Shown: positions 27,155 through 36,580, counted from the stretch's first letter. The stretch is 64,000 nt of DNA from Hymenobacter glacieicola (GCF_014640315.1 NZ_BMGS01000002.1:345313-409312); one strand, 5' to 3'. Made by a program: numbers and translations. The notes: a model not told the origin generated them from the sequence alone.

Positions 27155-27196
27155 AAAAACAGAAGGGCCACCCATTCGGCGGCCCTTCTGTTTTTT
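27155..27196. terminator. Bidirectional terminator downstream of phoH
   Basis: Perfect 15-bp stem (27155-27169 with 27181-27195) with an 11-base loop, A5 and T6 flanks, 36 bases after the phoH stop. Confidence 0.9.
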
Positions 27197-27231
27197 GACT
27201 TCGCAAGCCGCGGAACGGCCCGGAACGTTGC

Positions 27232-28338
27232 TTACTGCTCCTGGTTGACTGGCAGCGCGCGGGTACCGTCGTCTTCGCGACGGGCATCGGGGTGCTTGCC
27301 GGCGTCGTGGTTGGCTACTTCCTCCTGGCGGCGCTGGTAGCTGGGCCGGTACTCCCGTACCGGGCGGTTGGCCTGGTCTTGCTGCTGTTGCACATCAAAC
27401 TTATCGTAGGCCTGCACAATCTGCTTGACGAGGCGGTGACGCACCACATCTTCCGAGGTCATTTCCACGAAGCCAATGTCGCGCACGTCGCGCAGGATGT
27501 CCAGGGCCTGAATCAGCCCGGACTTCTGCTTGGTGGGCAGGTCAATCTGGCTTCGGTCACCGTTCACCATCACCTTGGCATTCGGCCCCATGCGGGTCAA
27601 AAACATCTTGAGCTGGCTGGGGGTAGTATTCTGAGCCTCATCCAGGAGCACAAACGCATTGTTGAGCGTCCGGCCGCGCATGTAGGCCAGGGGAGCAATT
27701 TCAATGGTCTTGTTTTCGAGGTAGAACTTGAACTTCTCGGGCGGCAGCATGTCTTCCAGCGCGTCATAAATCGGGCGCAGGTAAGGGTCTACCTTCTCCT
27801 TCATGTCACCGGGCAGAAAACCGAGGCTCTCGCCGGCTTCTACCACGGGGCGGGAAATGATGATTTTCTTGACCTCTTTATTTTTCAGCGCCCGCACGGC
27901 CAGCGCTACCGAAATATAGGTTTTGCCCGTTCCGGCCGGCCCCAGCGCAAACACCAGGTCGTGTTTCAGCACGGCATCCACCAGGCGCTGCTGATTGGCG
28001 GTTTTGGCTTTGATGACGCCCCCTTTAGCCCCAAACAGAATGACGTCGGGAGAAGCGGCCAGCATGCGGTCCTGCTGGTCCTCGTCGGCCGAGGTCAGGT
28101 ACTGGCTGACGGTTTTGTCGGTGATTTGGCCGTACTGGTGGTAGTGCTCCAGCAGGGCCGACAGGATTTCATTGATGCGGCTGATTACGGCCGTTTGGCC
28201 CTGAATCTTGATTTCGTTGCCGCGTGAGATGATTTTACTGCCAGGGAAGGCCGCGGCCAGCTGGCGGATATTCTGGTTATCGGGTCCGAGGAACTCAACC
28301 AGGGACACATTTTCGAGCGTGATGACTTTCTCGACCAA
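27232..28338 (-). CDS. PhoH-like ATPase
   Basis: Cytoplasmic P-loop ATPase of the PhoH family, thought to act on RNA. The 368 residues have a small N-terminal KH-like domain (ISRGNEIKIQGQTA, about 35-65) and a PhoH ATPase domain at about 110-320. Walker A is GPAGTGKT at 133-140; Walker B is NAFVLLDEAQNTTP near residue 228. IISRPVVEAGESLGFLPGD near residue 160 is a family signature. The C-terminal 45 residues are polar and low-complexity. The frame begins with a TTG at 28338, directly preceded by an in-frame stop a few codons upstream, so the start is well bounded. Confidence 0.93.
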   Translation of the reverse strand: MVEKVITLENVSLVEFLGPDNQNIRQLAAAFPGSKIISRGNEIKIQGQTAVISRINEILSALLEHYHQYGQITDKTVSQYLTSADEDQQDRMLAASPDVILFGAKGGVIKAKTANQQRLVDAVLKHDLVFALGPAGTGKTYISVALAVRALKNKEVKKIIISRPVVEAGESLGFLPGDMKEKVDPYLRPIYDALEDMLPPEKFKFYLENKTIEIAPLAYMRGRTLNNAFVLLDEAQNTTPSQLKMFLTRMGPNAKVMVNGDRSQIDLPTKQKSGLIQALDILRDVRDIGFVEMTSEDVVRHRLVKQIVQAYDKFDVQQQQDQANRPVREYRPSYQRRQEEVANHDAGKHPDARREDDGTRALPVNQEQ

Positions 28339-28464
28339 TCTAGAAGGAATTTAAGGGCGGAAGGAGAAGAAAAGAGCGGGTGAGCTGAGCCCACGAAGCC
28401 TTCTGCAAGGGGTAACAGCAAAAACCTATGAATCGTTGCTGCTCCCGATTCGCGGCAAAACGCC

Positions 28465-28472
28465 TACTTTTG
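28465..28472 (+). promoter_or_regulatory. Bacteroidota-type -7 box (TACTTTTG) before the DUF62 gene
   Basis: TACTTTTG fits TAnnTTTG and lies 53 bases before the ATG at 28525. The nearest upstream TTG is 26 bases away, a long spacer, so support is moderate. Confidence 0.4.
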
Positions 28473-28524
28473 CCGCCCCCGCAGGGGGCCTGGCAATAGT
28501 ACGAATAACTCCGAATTTCCGGTC

Positions 28525-29304
28525 ATGGGCTTGATTACGTTTCTGTCTGACTTTGGATACCGCGACCATTACGTGGCCGCCGTCAAGGCGCGGATTCTGC
28601 AGTTGGCCCCCCAGGTGCCGGTGCTGGACATCACGCACGGCATTGAGCCCTTCAATATTGCTCACGCCATGCACGTGCTCAGCTCCGTGTACCAGGATTT
28701 TCCGGAAGGCACGGTGCACCTAGTAGGCGTCAACGACATTGGCTCGCCCCGGGCCGCCTGGCACGCCGCCCGCTTCCGGGGCCACTACTTCGTATCGGCC
28801 AACAACGGATTACTTCCCCTGCTCTGCGACGGGCGCCCCGAGGAACTAATCGCCATAGGCGTGGGCCAACCCATCACAGCCTCCCCTACCCGCGACCTGC
28901 TGGCCCCAGCGGCCGTGCGGCTGGCCCAAGGCGAAGCGCTTACCTCGCTGGGCCCGGCCGCTACCGACGTGTACCAGCTCCTGAACCGGCAGCTGCGCCT
29001 GCAGGATAACCGCATTACCGGCCACGTAGTGCACGTGGATCATTACGGCAACCTCGTTACGGACATTACCCGCACGGCGGTAGAAGTTATTGGGCGCAAC
29101 CGCTCCTTTACTATCCACTTTGCCCGCGAAACCGTGCGCGAAATTGCGCCCCACTTCCAGGCCACTGCGCCGGGTGAGGCCGTCTGCATTTTCAACAGCT
29201 GCGACCAGCTCTGCATTGGCATCAACCAAGGTAATGCCTCGGAGCTACTGGGTTTGCACTTCGATTCGCAGGTGGATATTCACTTTCCTCCCGACGTAAG
29301 CTAA
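28525..29304 (+). CDS. SAM hydroxide adenosyltransferase (DUF62 family)
   Basis: Member of the fluorinase/chlorinase-like family; most such genes encode enzymes that hydrolyse S-adenosylmethionine to adenosine and methionine rather than halogenases. The 259 residues open with LITFLSDFGYRDHYVAAVK, containing the SAM-contacting Asp9, and continue with DITHGIEPFNIAHA near residue 38. GVNDIGSPR near residue 73, VSANNGLLPLL near residue 93, and C-terminal FNSCDQLCIGINQGNASELLG near residue 230 also fit, though that last segment spans more than the motif. It is transcribed away from phoH. No halide-site assignment is possible by eye. Confidence 0.88.
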   Translation: MGLITFLSDFGYRDHYVAAVKARILQLAPQVPVLDITHGIEPFNIAHAMHVLSSVYQDFPEGTVHLVGVNDIGSPRAAWHAARFRGHYFVSANNGLLPLLCDGRPEELIAIGVGQPITASPTRDLLAPAAVRLAQGEALTSLGPAATDVYQLLNRQLRLQDNRITGHVVHVDHYGNLVTDITRTAVEVIGRNRSFTIHFARETVREIAPHFQATAPGEAVCIFNSCDQLCIGINQGNASELLGLHFDSQVDIHFPPDVS

Positions 29305-29353
29305 CCGGCAAGCACATCCAAATAGTGTCTTTATAGCGTTTAAACGCAGATTA

Positions 29354-29361
29354 TAACTTTG
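29354..29361 (+). promoter_or_regulatory. Bacteroidota-type -7 box (TAACTTTG) before the ABM gene
   Basis: TAACTTTG fits TAnnTTTG in an AT-rich stretch after the DUF62 stop, 84 bases before the chosen ATG. A -33 TTTG is not evident. Confidence 0.4.
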
Positions 29362-29444
29362 TTTATTTATTATGTTAAGTTACAACTGCCGATATGGCAT
29401 TGTCTTTTGTCTCTTGTTTCGCCGCTGAAATTTTTGTTTCCCCT

Positions 29445-29759
29445 ATGCTGATTCGTATTGTGCGCATGACGTTCACGCCGGAGAGAGTGCCGGAATTTCT
29501 GCAGATTTTTCGGGATTCTGAGCACCTGATTCGGCAAATGCCTGGGTGCCGGTTTCTGGAGTTATGGCAGGATGCCGAGCAACCCACGGTCTTCTGCACG
29601 CACAGCCACTGGGATTCTGCCGACGCGCTAAATGCCTACCGGGGCTCCGACTTATTTGGTCAGGTCTGGCCGGCAACCAAGCGCTTGTTTGCCGCGGCTC
29701 CCGTTGCTTTTTCCGTTCACCGCGTAGACACGGCCAGCCTACCCGCCGACATGGCTTAG
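29445..29759 (+). CDS. Antibiotic biosynthesis monooxygenase (ABM) domain protein
   Basis: Small dimeric alpha-beta barrel protein. The ATG at 29445 gives 104 residues beginning MLIRIVRMTFTPERVPEF; an upstream frame to 29394 adds residues that look unrelated. The pattern RIVRMTF, PGCRFLELWQDAEQPTVF, and THSHWDSADALNAYRGSDLF is typical of ABM domains, where Trp in the third part is conserved. ABM proteins include monooxygenases, heme-degrading IsdG types and many of unknown role; nothing here decides. It is followed by hscB on the same strand after 130 bases. Confidence 0.8.
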   Translation: MLIRIVRMTFTPERVPEFLQIFRDSEHLIRQMPGCRFLELWQDAEQPTVFCTHSHWDSADALNAYRGSDLFGQVWPATKRLFAAAPVAFSVHRVDTASLPADMA

Positions 29760-29889
29760 TAACCATGCAATTCCTGCTTGCCCCTACCCTGCTGGACAAC
29801 GTAAGGAGTAGTAGCTACCAATGCTCTTGTTTCGGCCCACTGGCGTACGAGCGGTGTATACTGGCCGTACGCCTACTTTCTTAGTAACG

Positions 29890-30426
29890 ATGACTCCCAA
29901 CTACTTCGAGTTTTACGAGCTGCCGGAAACCTTTCGGCCCGACGAAGCCGCGCTAAAGCGGCGCTACTACGCCCTCAGCCGCGAATATCACCCTGACTTT
30001 CACGCCACGGAGAGTCCAGAGCGCCAGCGCGAAATTCTGCAGCTAGCCACGCTCAACACCAACGCCTACCGCACGCTAGCCGACGCCGACCAGCGCATGG
30101 CCTACATTTTAAGCCAGCACGGCCTGCTGGAGGAGGGAAAACAAGAGTTGCCTCCAGATTTTTTAATGGAAGTAATGGAGCTAAATGAACAGCTAATGGA
30201 GCTGGAATTTGAGCCCGACCAAGCCATTGTGGAACGGGTCACCAATGAAGTCAACGCCCTGACGGACACCCTAGAAGCAGGCATTGAGCCGGTGCTAGCC
30301 GGCTACCCCGGTTTGCCTATTGATGCCCGCACCCGGGCCCTGGAGCAAGTGCGAACCTATTACCTGAAAAAACGCTACCTGTTGCGCATTCGCGAAAGTC
30401 TAGCTAAGTTTGCTACCCGTTCATGA
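29890..30426 (+). CDS. hscB: Fe-S assembly J-domain co-chaperone HscB
   Basis: Co-chaperone that delivers the scaffold protein to HscA/DnaK during iron-sulfur cluster transfer. The ATG at 29890 gives 178 residues. The J domain covers residues 4-75 with NYFEFYELPETFRPD at the N-terminus and HPD at 34-36. The C-terminal HscB helical domain contains LPPDFLMEVMELNEQLMEL near residue 87. An alternative start at 29821 adds 23 unlikely residues. No hscA or iscU is next to it, unlike in proteobacteria. It ends 25 bases before the tRNA-Leu gene. Confidence 0.9.
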   Translation: MTPNYFEFYELPETFRPDEAALKRRYYALSREYHPDFHATESPERQREILQLATLNTNAYRTLADADQRMAYILSQHGLLEEGKQELPPDFLMEVMELNEQLMELEFEPDQAIVERVTNEVNALTDTLEAGIEPVLAGYPGLPIDARTRALEQVRTYYLKKRYLLRIRESLAKFATRS

Positions 30427-30451
30427 ATTACCGACGTGAGCGGCACGGAAT

Positions 30452-30533
30452 GCCCAGATGGCGGAATCGGTAGACGCGTCGGTCTCAAACACCGATATCG
30501 AAAGATGTGCCGGTTCGACCCCGGCTCTGGGTA
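30452..30533 (+). tRNA. tRNA-Leu (anticodon CAA)
   Basis: A class II tRNA of 82 bases without encoded CCA. The acceptor stem pairs GCCCAGA (30452-30458) with TCTGGGT (30526-30532), with one G-U. The D-arm contains GGCGGAATCGGTAGACGC. The anticodon stem-loop is TCGGT-CTCAAAC-ACCGA, giving CAA, which reads UUG. A variable arm with a small stem follows, then the T-arm GCCGG-TTCGACC-CCGGC and discriminator A. It is intact although an integrase gene starts 137 bases downstream, so the 3' end is the likely attachment site of the island. Confidence 0.95.
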
Positions 30534-30550
30534 CTAGAATACAATTCCAA

Positions 30551-30605
30551 AAAACCTGAAAAGCTGCATATCTGGTCACAGAAGCAGTTTTTCAGGCTTT
30601 TTGCA
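30551..30605 (+). terminator. Terminator after tRNA-Leu
   Basis: Stem 30555-30567 with 30584-30596 (13 bp, one G-U), 16-base loop, followed by CTTTTT. It ends the tRNA transcript and shields it from the integrase gene. Confidence 0.8.
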
Positions 30606-30670
30606 TTCTAGCCCTCTCGGGATTAATTCCTATATGTGGCCGGATTTGCGCTACCAAATCCGCTACCAAA

Positions 30671-31972
30671 ATGAAGGTAACCTTCACCCTTCGGGAAGAC
30701 AAGACGGACCGCACCGGCCTGGCCCCCGTCTTCGTGTGCGTCAGCTTCGACGGCCTACGCCTGCAAACCACCACCAAAGAAAAGTGCCGGCCCGCCGACT
30801 GGAACCGCGACAAGCAGCAGTTTCGCCGCTCCCTGCCTGGCTACCAGGATGCCAACGCTTATCTGGAAAATTTAACCCTGCGCCTGCATGCCCGCTACCG
30901 CGAGCTGCGCACCGCCGGCACGGCCCCTACCCCGGCCCTGCTGCGCGAAGCCGTACACCCCGTAGCCGAGGTGGCGCCCCCAGCCGAGCCTACCTTGGTA
31001 GAGTTGTTTGATCAGTACCGCGAGGTGCTGCGCGGCCGGGGCTTCGCCTTCAACACCTTGCGCCACTACGGCACGGCCCGCAACTGGCTGCAGAAGTTCG
31101 AGCAGCACCGCAGTAAAAAGGCCTTCTACCTGGCCGACTACACCCTTACCCGCCACGACGAGCTCATCCACTTCCTGCGCCTTACCCATGGTTTAGGCCC
31201 TAACGGCATCTTCTCCATTCTCAAGGACGTGAAGAAATTCCTGCGTCACCTGCAGCAGGAGCGCGGCCTTGAGCTGGCCCTCGACCTGAGCCGCATGCAG
31301 GTGCGGTGGACGGAAGCTCCCAAGCACTTCCTCTCTGCCGCCGACCTCATGGCCCTGGCCACCACCATTGTACCTGATACGCTCCTGCCCGTGCGCGACG
31401 TGTTCCTGTTCTGCTGTTACACCGGCCTGCGCTACTCCGACGTGCAGCAACTTCAGCCCGCCAACCTGCACACCTGGAACGGCCACCGCATTCTCAAGCT
31501 GGTGCAAACTAAAACCCGCCGCCCGGTGAGCATTTACCTCACGGCCGCTGCCGAAGCCATCCTCAACCAGTACGCCAACACCGAGCGTCTGCGCCTGCTC
31601 CCCGTTTACGCCAACCAGGTGATGAACCGTGGCCTCAAACGCCTCGGCCAGTTGGCCGGCTTGGTTACGCCGGTTGAGACCATGGAAGTGGTTAGCGGAC
31701 AGGTTGTCAAAACATCGGTGCCCGCCTACGAGCTGCTCACCATGCACACGGCCCGCCACACCTTTGCTACCCAGAGCCTGCTCCGCGGCGTTTCGCCGGC
31801 TGTATTGCAACGGGTAATGGGCCACAGCAAGCTGCAAACGACCATGCACTACGCCAAGATGGTGGAAGACTTTCAGCACCAAGCCTTGCAGCTGGCCTGG
31901 GATGGCCCCGCTACCACTGCTAACACTCCCCTAGTAGCCGGGGAGGTATGCGTGGCTGCTACGGCCGCTTAA
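30671..31972 (+). CDS. Tyrosine recombinase / integrase
   Basis: Site-specific recombinase that integrates and excises the island. The 433 residues have an N-terminal arm-binding domain (about 1-90, KVTFTLREDKTDRTGLAPVF) as in Bacteroidota integrases, then a SAM-like core-binding domain (about 105-205) and the catalytic domain (about 215-415). Catalytic residues are readable: Arg in CCYTGLRYSDVQQL near residue 254, HTARH near residue 360 (His-x-x-Arg-His), the later His in VMGHSKLQTT, and nucleophile Tyr in TTMHYAKM near residue 396. The start is the ATG at 30671. Its place next to tRNA-Leu, transcribed away from it, fits tRNA-targeting elements. Confidence 0.95.
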   Translation: MKVTFTLREDKTDRTGLAPVFVCVSFDGLRLQTTTKEKCRPADWNRDKQQFRRSLPGYQDANAYLENLTLRLHARYRELRTAGTAPTPALLREAVHPVAEVAPPAEPTLVELFDQYREVLRGRGFAFNTLRHYGTARNWLQKFEQHRSKKAFYLADYTLTRHDELIHFLRLTHGLGPNGIFSILKDVKKFLRHLQQERGLELALDLSRMQVRWTEAPKHFLSAADLMALATTIVPDTLLPVRDVFLFCCYTGLRYSDVQQLQPANLHTWNGHRILKLVQTKTRRPVSIYLTAAAEAILNQYANTERLRLLPVYANQVMNRGLKRLGQLAGLVTPVETMEVVSGQVVKTSVPAYELLTMHTARHTFATQSLLRGVSPAVLQRVMGHSKLQTTMHYAKMVEDFQHQALQLAWDGPATTANTPLVAGEVCVAATAA

Positions 31973-31991
31973 TCATCCCGCTTGTGCTTGA

Positions 31992-32041
31992 CAACCGGGC
32001 TAGCTGGTGGATTGATCCGTCAGTTAGCCCGGTTGTTTTTG
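31992..32041 (+). terminator. Terminator after the integrase
   Basis: 15-bp stem (31992-32006 with 32021-32035, one G-U), 14-base loop, followed by TTTTTG. Confidence 0.85.
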
Positions 32042-32202
32042 TTAGGAAGGAGCTCATTGCACCGCTTAGAATTGGACGTTGAATATCTACTGCGGTGCTC
32101 TTTTTATGCATTGTTCCGCTTCAAAGGATACGGGCCTACTTAATGCACAGGGTAAGAAGCTAAATCAGTAGCTTGCTAAGCTAATTAGGCTGTTACTGCA
32201 CT

Positions 32203-33543
32203 ATGTCGGATTTTGCTTACTCCTACGCCCGCCCCTCTACTTTAGAGCAGCGCCCGGATGGTGCTGCCTTGCTGCTTTCTGCTTTTTCCGAGGAAGGACT
32301 TGACAACGAAACCGCGTGCTTTTTCTGGGGGCGCCTGCGCAATTCCTGGCTCGCGGCCCGTGCGCTGAGCACCTTAGCCAAAGTCGTTGCCTCACGGTTT
32401 GTGCCCCAGAGCGCCGCCTTGCGGGACCCCATCGTGACGGCCGGTGCCGGTCAGCTGCGCTTCGAAGCCTTTTCTTCGTGCAATGGCGTGTATGCTCGGT
32501 TGGATATGGGCCCGGAGGCCCTGGATGGGGAGTTTCTCAGCAGCGGCACCACCAACGTCGACTTCAACGAGCCCATGGTCAACGCCCTGGCTCGCATCTC
32601 CCGCACCGAGCCGGTACTGCTTTCCGTAGGCCAGCAGGAAGTGGTGCTGGAGCGCGCTGCAGGCAAAGTCGTCGAGCGGAAAGTAGCTCTGCCCGAACGC
32701 TGGATTAAGGGGCTGACGTCCGTGCAAGCCTACCTGGCATTAATGGAGGAAAAACTGCGCCTGACCCGCGTTCAGGCTATTCAGCTGGTGCAGGGCATTC
32801 CGGCGGGCTCCTCCAAAGCCGATTACTACCTGGTGCTGCGGGGCCCGCGTCCCAGCTTCGTACCGGTGGCCACTGCCGGGGCCGTGCGGGTGGGCGGGGT
32901 ACACCGCCTGCGCCTGCTCGACGGGCTGCTGCCCCTCTGCGAAGCCGTACGCGTTTACGCTACGCCCGACGGTCAGGCCTCGGCCTTCGTGCTGGAGCTC
33001 GGTGGCGGGCAGCGCTTTCTACTGGCCCTGTCGGCCGATGTGTGGCGTGGCTTCTCCGGAGAAGGCAATCAGCTCGACACGCTCATGGAAGAATTGCCGG
33101 CGGAGTGGGTGAGCGGGGCGAATCAACTGTTCCGCGGAAACGAGGTGTTCAACCCCAGCCTGTTTGCGCTAGAGCACAACCTAGCGCCCAACACCGTGGA
33201 ACGGCTCTGCGCCAGCCTTTCGGCCATGGGCCTGCTGGGCTTCGACCTGGCCGATAACCAGCACTTCTACCGCCGCTTACCCTTTAAGCTCGGCCGCATT
33301 CTGAGCCTGAACCCGCGCCTGAAAAACGCCCGCGCCCTGCTTGACGCGGCCGATGATGTGCAGCTCGTGGGTGTGGGGCCCGGCGGCCGCACCGAGGCGC
33401 GCGTACGCGGCACCGGCGTGTGGCACACGGTGGTAGTGGGCGGCGCGGAGGGGCCCCGCTGCACTTGCCCGTGGTTTAGCAGTCACCAGGGCCAGCGTGG
33501 TCCGTGCAAACACATTTTAGCGGCGCAGATGCGCTATCTGTAG
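32203..33543 (+). CDS. SWIM zinc finger protein
   Basis: A 446-residue protein with a C-terminal SWIM zinc finger, a module for binding DNA or protein: Cys420-x-Cys422 and Cys435-x-His437 in CTCPWF...CKH. The first 415 residues match no domain I can name; they look like the body of SWIM proteins that pair with DUF5691/DUF6493 proteins. The next gene, 56 bases on, is such a protein, so the two form an operon. In other genomes this pair is often joined by MoxR ATPase, DUF5682 and VWA genes; none is here. The start is the ATG at 32203, following the integrase terminator. Confidence 0.85.
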   Translation: MSDFAYSYARPSTLEQRPDGAALLLSAFSEEGLDNETACFFWGRLRNSWLAARALSTLAKVVASRFVPQSAALRDPIVTAGAGQLRFEAFSSCNGVYARLDMGPEALDGEFLSSGTTNVDFNEPMVNALARISRTEPVLLSVGQQEVVLERAAGKVVERKVALPERWIKGLTSVQAYLALMEEKLRLTRVQAIQLVQGIPAGSSKADYYLVLRGPRPSFVPVATAGAVRVGGVHRLRLLDGLLPLCEAVRVYATPDGQASAFVLELGGGQRFLLALSADVWRGFSGEGNQLDTLMEELPAEWVSGANQLFRGNEVFNPSLFALEHNLAPNTVERLCASLSAMGLLGFDLADNQHFYRRLPFKLGRILSLNPRLKNARALLDAADDVQLVGVGPGGRTEARVRGTGVWHTVVVGGAEGPRCTCPWFSSHQGQRGPCKHILAAQMRYL

Positions 33544-33598
33544 GTCGGTCTACCAGCTGTTTTCTGCGGCGTTAGTGCCCGTCTTTCCGGAATTACCT

Positions 33599-36580
33599 AT
33601 GACAGTAGTCGATACTTTCGAACGTATCATTCGCCATCAGAGCGTGCACCAACTAGTGCCTGTGTTGTTAGCCCTCGACAAAAAAGAGCAACTGGCTGTT
33701 CGAGCCAAGACCAAGGCGCTTCACAAGGAATTAACCGAAATCCGCCAGCTGGGCTCTTCTACCTGGGGGCGCACGGGCACGGAACCGCAGCTGGCCATGC
33801 TGTTTTTGGCGGGCGTGGCAACGTACACCCGCAAAGAAGCCCTGGGGCTGACCGAACCCCTGGGCATGCATTGGGGAGAAGGCAACGTCCGCGCCGTTAA
33901 CCAGGACTTCTTTTTCTCCGTGGCGGAGCATGCCCGGCCAAACTGGTTTGGGGAATGGTTTGAGCGCAGAAGCCGGGGTGGCCCGTGGGGCCTGCCCGAA
34001 TATTTCCTGTTGCGGGAGATGGAAGCGCGGAAACTCATCGACCACGAGCCGGCCCTATTCAGCCGCACGCTGGCGCATTCCTTGCATCTGAAAAGCTACC
34101 ACCGCCGCGAAACCAAGCCAGTCCCCGAGTACGCGGAAAAGCTGCTGCAGCAATTTGAGGCCACCGCTCACGTTATCCAGCGGGACTTGCTGGGATTTTT
34201 CGACTACGACACCACGGTCGACTCAACCCAGGCCTACACGGGGGTAGCTCAGCAGTACGTCACCTGGCTCGACGTGCTGCTGCATCTGGCGGCAACTGGC
34301 CATCTTACCCGGACGGAACTGCTCACGCGTAGTCTGGTGGCCCTGCGGCGCGACTTTCGCCGGCCATTGCTGACCTGGTTCAAAAACTTGTTCCTAGCCC
34401 TGCAGCCTACCCCGGAAGAGTGCCTGAACCGCCAACAGGAGCTGGTTGAGCTGCTGGCCCATGCGCAGCCGCAGGTTGTCAACTTTGCGCTGGAGCAGTT
34501 GAAAGCCTTCTGGTCGCATGCGGCCTTCGACCCGGCCCCCCTCTTGCTGTACGCGGAAGGGCTGGTTACCCGTCAGGACCTCAAAACGGCCCAGCGCACC
34601 TTGCTGAGTGGCTTCGACAAGCTGCTTAAGCGCAACCCTACCCTCGCGCCGGAGCTGGGCCGACTGGCAGTGGCCGCTCTGGCCAGCGCCGATGCTGCCG
34701 TGCAGACGAAAGCGGCCAAGCTGCTCGCCTCCTTGCTACAAGCCAGGCAGCCGCTGCTCTCGGCCGATGAAACGGCAGAATTGGTGGCCTCCCTGGCCGA
34801 TTACGCCGACCTGATGACGACGGGCGCCCGGCAACTCCTGGCCCCATGGCTGGTCCCTACCCCCGTGCCCGCGCTAACCTTGGGCGCCGACTATATCCCT
34901 CAGTCCGATTTCGTGCCTGAATTGTCGGCCACCACTGCGGTAGTACCCGTCGCCGATTGGCACGAATTGCTGTTCCTCACGGGCCAGGTGCTGCACCACG
35001 ACAACGTGCTGGAACTGGAACGGTGGATAGATGGCTTGCTAGGGCTGCAAACTCAGCTCCCGACTGATTACGCCCAGCTGCTGCTTCCCTATCTGGTGCA
35101 GGTACGGCCTTCCCTGAAAGACAAAACCGGTGAGCAGGCCACGGCTGTTATTGCGGACAACGGCCTGACGGGGCACCGCGGGTTGGTTGAAGCCTTGGTA
35201 CTGGGCTGGGCACAGGGTTTCACCACTGAGCGTGTCAACAGGGTAAATGTGCGCTTCGACCAGGACACTTCCGACCCGCTGGTGCTGGTGGAGCAACGCC
35301 GTTTCGCGGCCGCCGAAAACCACTTGCGCAACCGTTCCGGCCTGCCCTTGCTGAGCACCCCGTCGCATGCTCCCTACTGGGTAGCCCCTTCCGTTTTGGT
35401 CGACAGGTTATTGGCGTACGAGGCAGCCCACGCTGAGCCGGACCCATTTGACCTGGTTGTGGCGGTAGCCCGCACGGCCTACGCAAACGCGGCCGATGCC
35501 CAAGCAGCCCTGACCCGGCTTCCCCGGCTGCAACGTCCGGAGCTGCGCGAGTTATTGCAGTGGCTGCTGACGCCAGGTCTGCACCCTTTACCCGCATTCC
35601 CTCCGACGAAGACCTCCGTGCTCAAGCACTTAACCGCGCGCCTGGGCAAGCTGCTGCCCGGTAATGCCGGAGGCCCTACCACCCTACCCGACGCGTGGCC
35701 GTGGCTGTGGGCGGTGGCCGCGCGCACCCGTCAGCCCACTGGCGTGTTCGAGGAGCTGACTGCCATAATTCCGACCGAGTACATTGGTGTTGTTCGCCCG
35801 TGGACTCCTGAGTGGCATTTCGAAATCAAAATCGATACGTGGGTGGAGCAGTGGAAGCCCGGCAAGCCCACAATTACCCACCAATACCCGGTGCTGCAGT
35901 TTCCGAGCAAGTACTCCAGCCAGACTCCCCCATCAACGCTGCTGCTCTATTCCCAGCACGCCCGCTTCCGGGCCATGGGCCAGGCCGGGTGGCTGCTGCC
36001 CCACGACTACCGTTTCGTGGCCAGCCTGATACCCCATAACCCGGCGCCCTTGCACTGGCACGTTGTGCGCACAGCTGCCTGGGCCGATGGTCTTGAATCC
36101 ACCGAGCGAGACGTCGTGCAGGCGGCCTTGCAGGAGTTGCTGGGCCCCGGCCCAACGTTCCCGGAGCCTACCACTTTATTGCTGGCGCTGGGCCTGATGC
36201 ACAAGGTTCCCGCTTGCCGGGCCCTGGCCTTAGAAGTCTTCCTCTCGGCTTGTGCCACGGGCCGACTTATTCCCGCTGATTTAGGCTCCACGCTTGGCAG
36301 GTTTCTCACCGCCGAGTTCGTCCCGGTGCAGCGCTTGGCCGACAACCTGCAGCAGGCCCGCGCCATTGATGCCGTAACCGACGCCGCGCTACAGCAGGTT
36401 CTGGATGCTCTGCTTCCCCAATTGCCCGCTGTTCCGCTGCGCAACACCAAAAAGCTGGTAGAGCTATACGCCGACCTTGCCGGCCGCAGTGGGCGTAGGC
36501 CAGCGGAAGCAACAATGGCCACTTTGCGAAGCTGGAAAGGCCTCACCGCACTCAGTAAGGCGGTTGGCATGCTGGTGTAA
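33599..36580 (+). CDS. Large helical-repeat protein, DUF6493-like
   Basis: A 993-residue protein from the ATG at 33599; a GTG at 33575 would add eight residues. It is Leu- and Ala-rich throughout, with many amphipathic helices (for example LGRLAVAALASADAAVQTKA and LAKLLASLLQARQ near residues 350-385) that suggest HEAT-like repeats. The N-terminus (LVPVLLALDKKEQLAVRAKT) and the central SKYSSQTPPSTLLLYSQHAR-like block, near residue 770, recall DUF6493. No catalytic motif is visible. It follows the SWIM gene and is followed by a very long hairpin. A scaffold or sensor role with the SWIM protein is inference. Confidence 0.65.
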   Translation: MTVVDTFERIIRHQSVHQLVPVLLALDKKEQLAVRAKTKALHKELTEIRQLGSSTWGRTGTEPQLAMLFLAGVATYTRKEALGLTEPLGMHWGEGNVRAVNQDFFFSVAEHARPNWFGEWFERRSRGGPWGLPEYFLLREMEARKLIDHEPALFSRTLAHSLHLKSYHRRETKPVPEYAEKLLQQFEATAHVIQRDLLGFFDYDTTVDSTQAYTGVAQQYVTWLDVLLHLAATGHLTRTELLTRSLVALRRDFRRPLLTWFKNLFLALQPTPEECLNRQQELVELLAHAQPQVVNFALEQLKAFWSHAAFDPAPLLLYAEGLVTRQDLKTAQRTLLSGFDKLLKRNPTLAPELGRLAVAALASADAAVQTKAAKLLASLLQARQPLLSADETAELVASLADYADLMTTGARQLLAPWLVPTPVPALTLGADYIPQSDFVPELSATTAVVPVADWHELLFLTGQVLHHDNVLELERWIDGLLGLQTQLPTDYAQLLLPYLVQVRPSLKDKTGEQATAVIADNGLTGHRGLVEALVLGWAQGFTTERVNRVNVRFDQDTSDPLVLVEQRRFAAAENHLRNRSGLPLLSTPSHAPYWVAPSVLVDRLLAYEAAHAEPDPFDLVVAVARTAYANAADAQAALTRLPRLQRPELRELLQWLLTPGLHPLPAFPPTKTSVLKHLTARLGKLLPGNAGGPTTLPDAWPWLWAVAARTRQPTGVFEELTAIIPTEYIGVVRPWTPEWHFEIKIDTWVEQWKPGKPTITHQYPVLQFPSKYSSQTPPSTLLLYSQHARFRAMGQAGWLLPHDYRFVASLIPHNPAPLHWHVVRTAAWADGLESTERDVVQAALQELLGPGPTFPEPTTLLLALGLMHKVPACRALALEVFLSACATGRLIPADLGSTLGRFLTAEFVPVQRLADNLQQARAIDAVTDAALQQVLDALLPQLPAVPLRNTKKLVELYADLAGRSGRRPAEATMATLRSWKGLTALSKAVGMLV

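Noticed and set aside
28525..29304. Fluorinase or chlorinase
   Set aside because: The DUF62 family includes halogenases, but most members are SAM hydrolases and there is no halometabolite gene nearby; halide-site residues cannot be assigned by eye.
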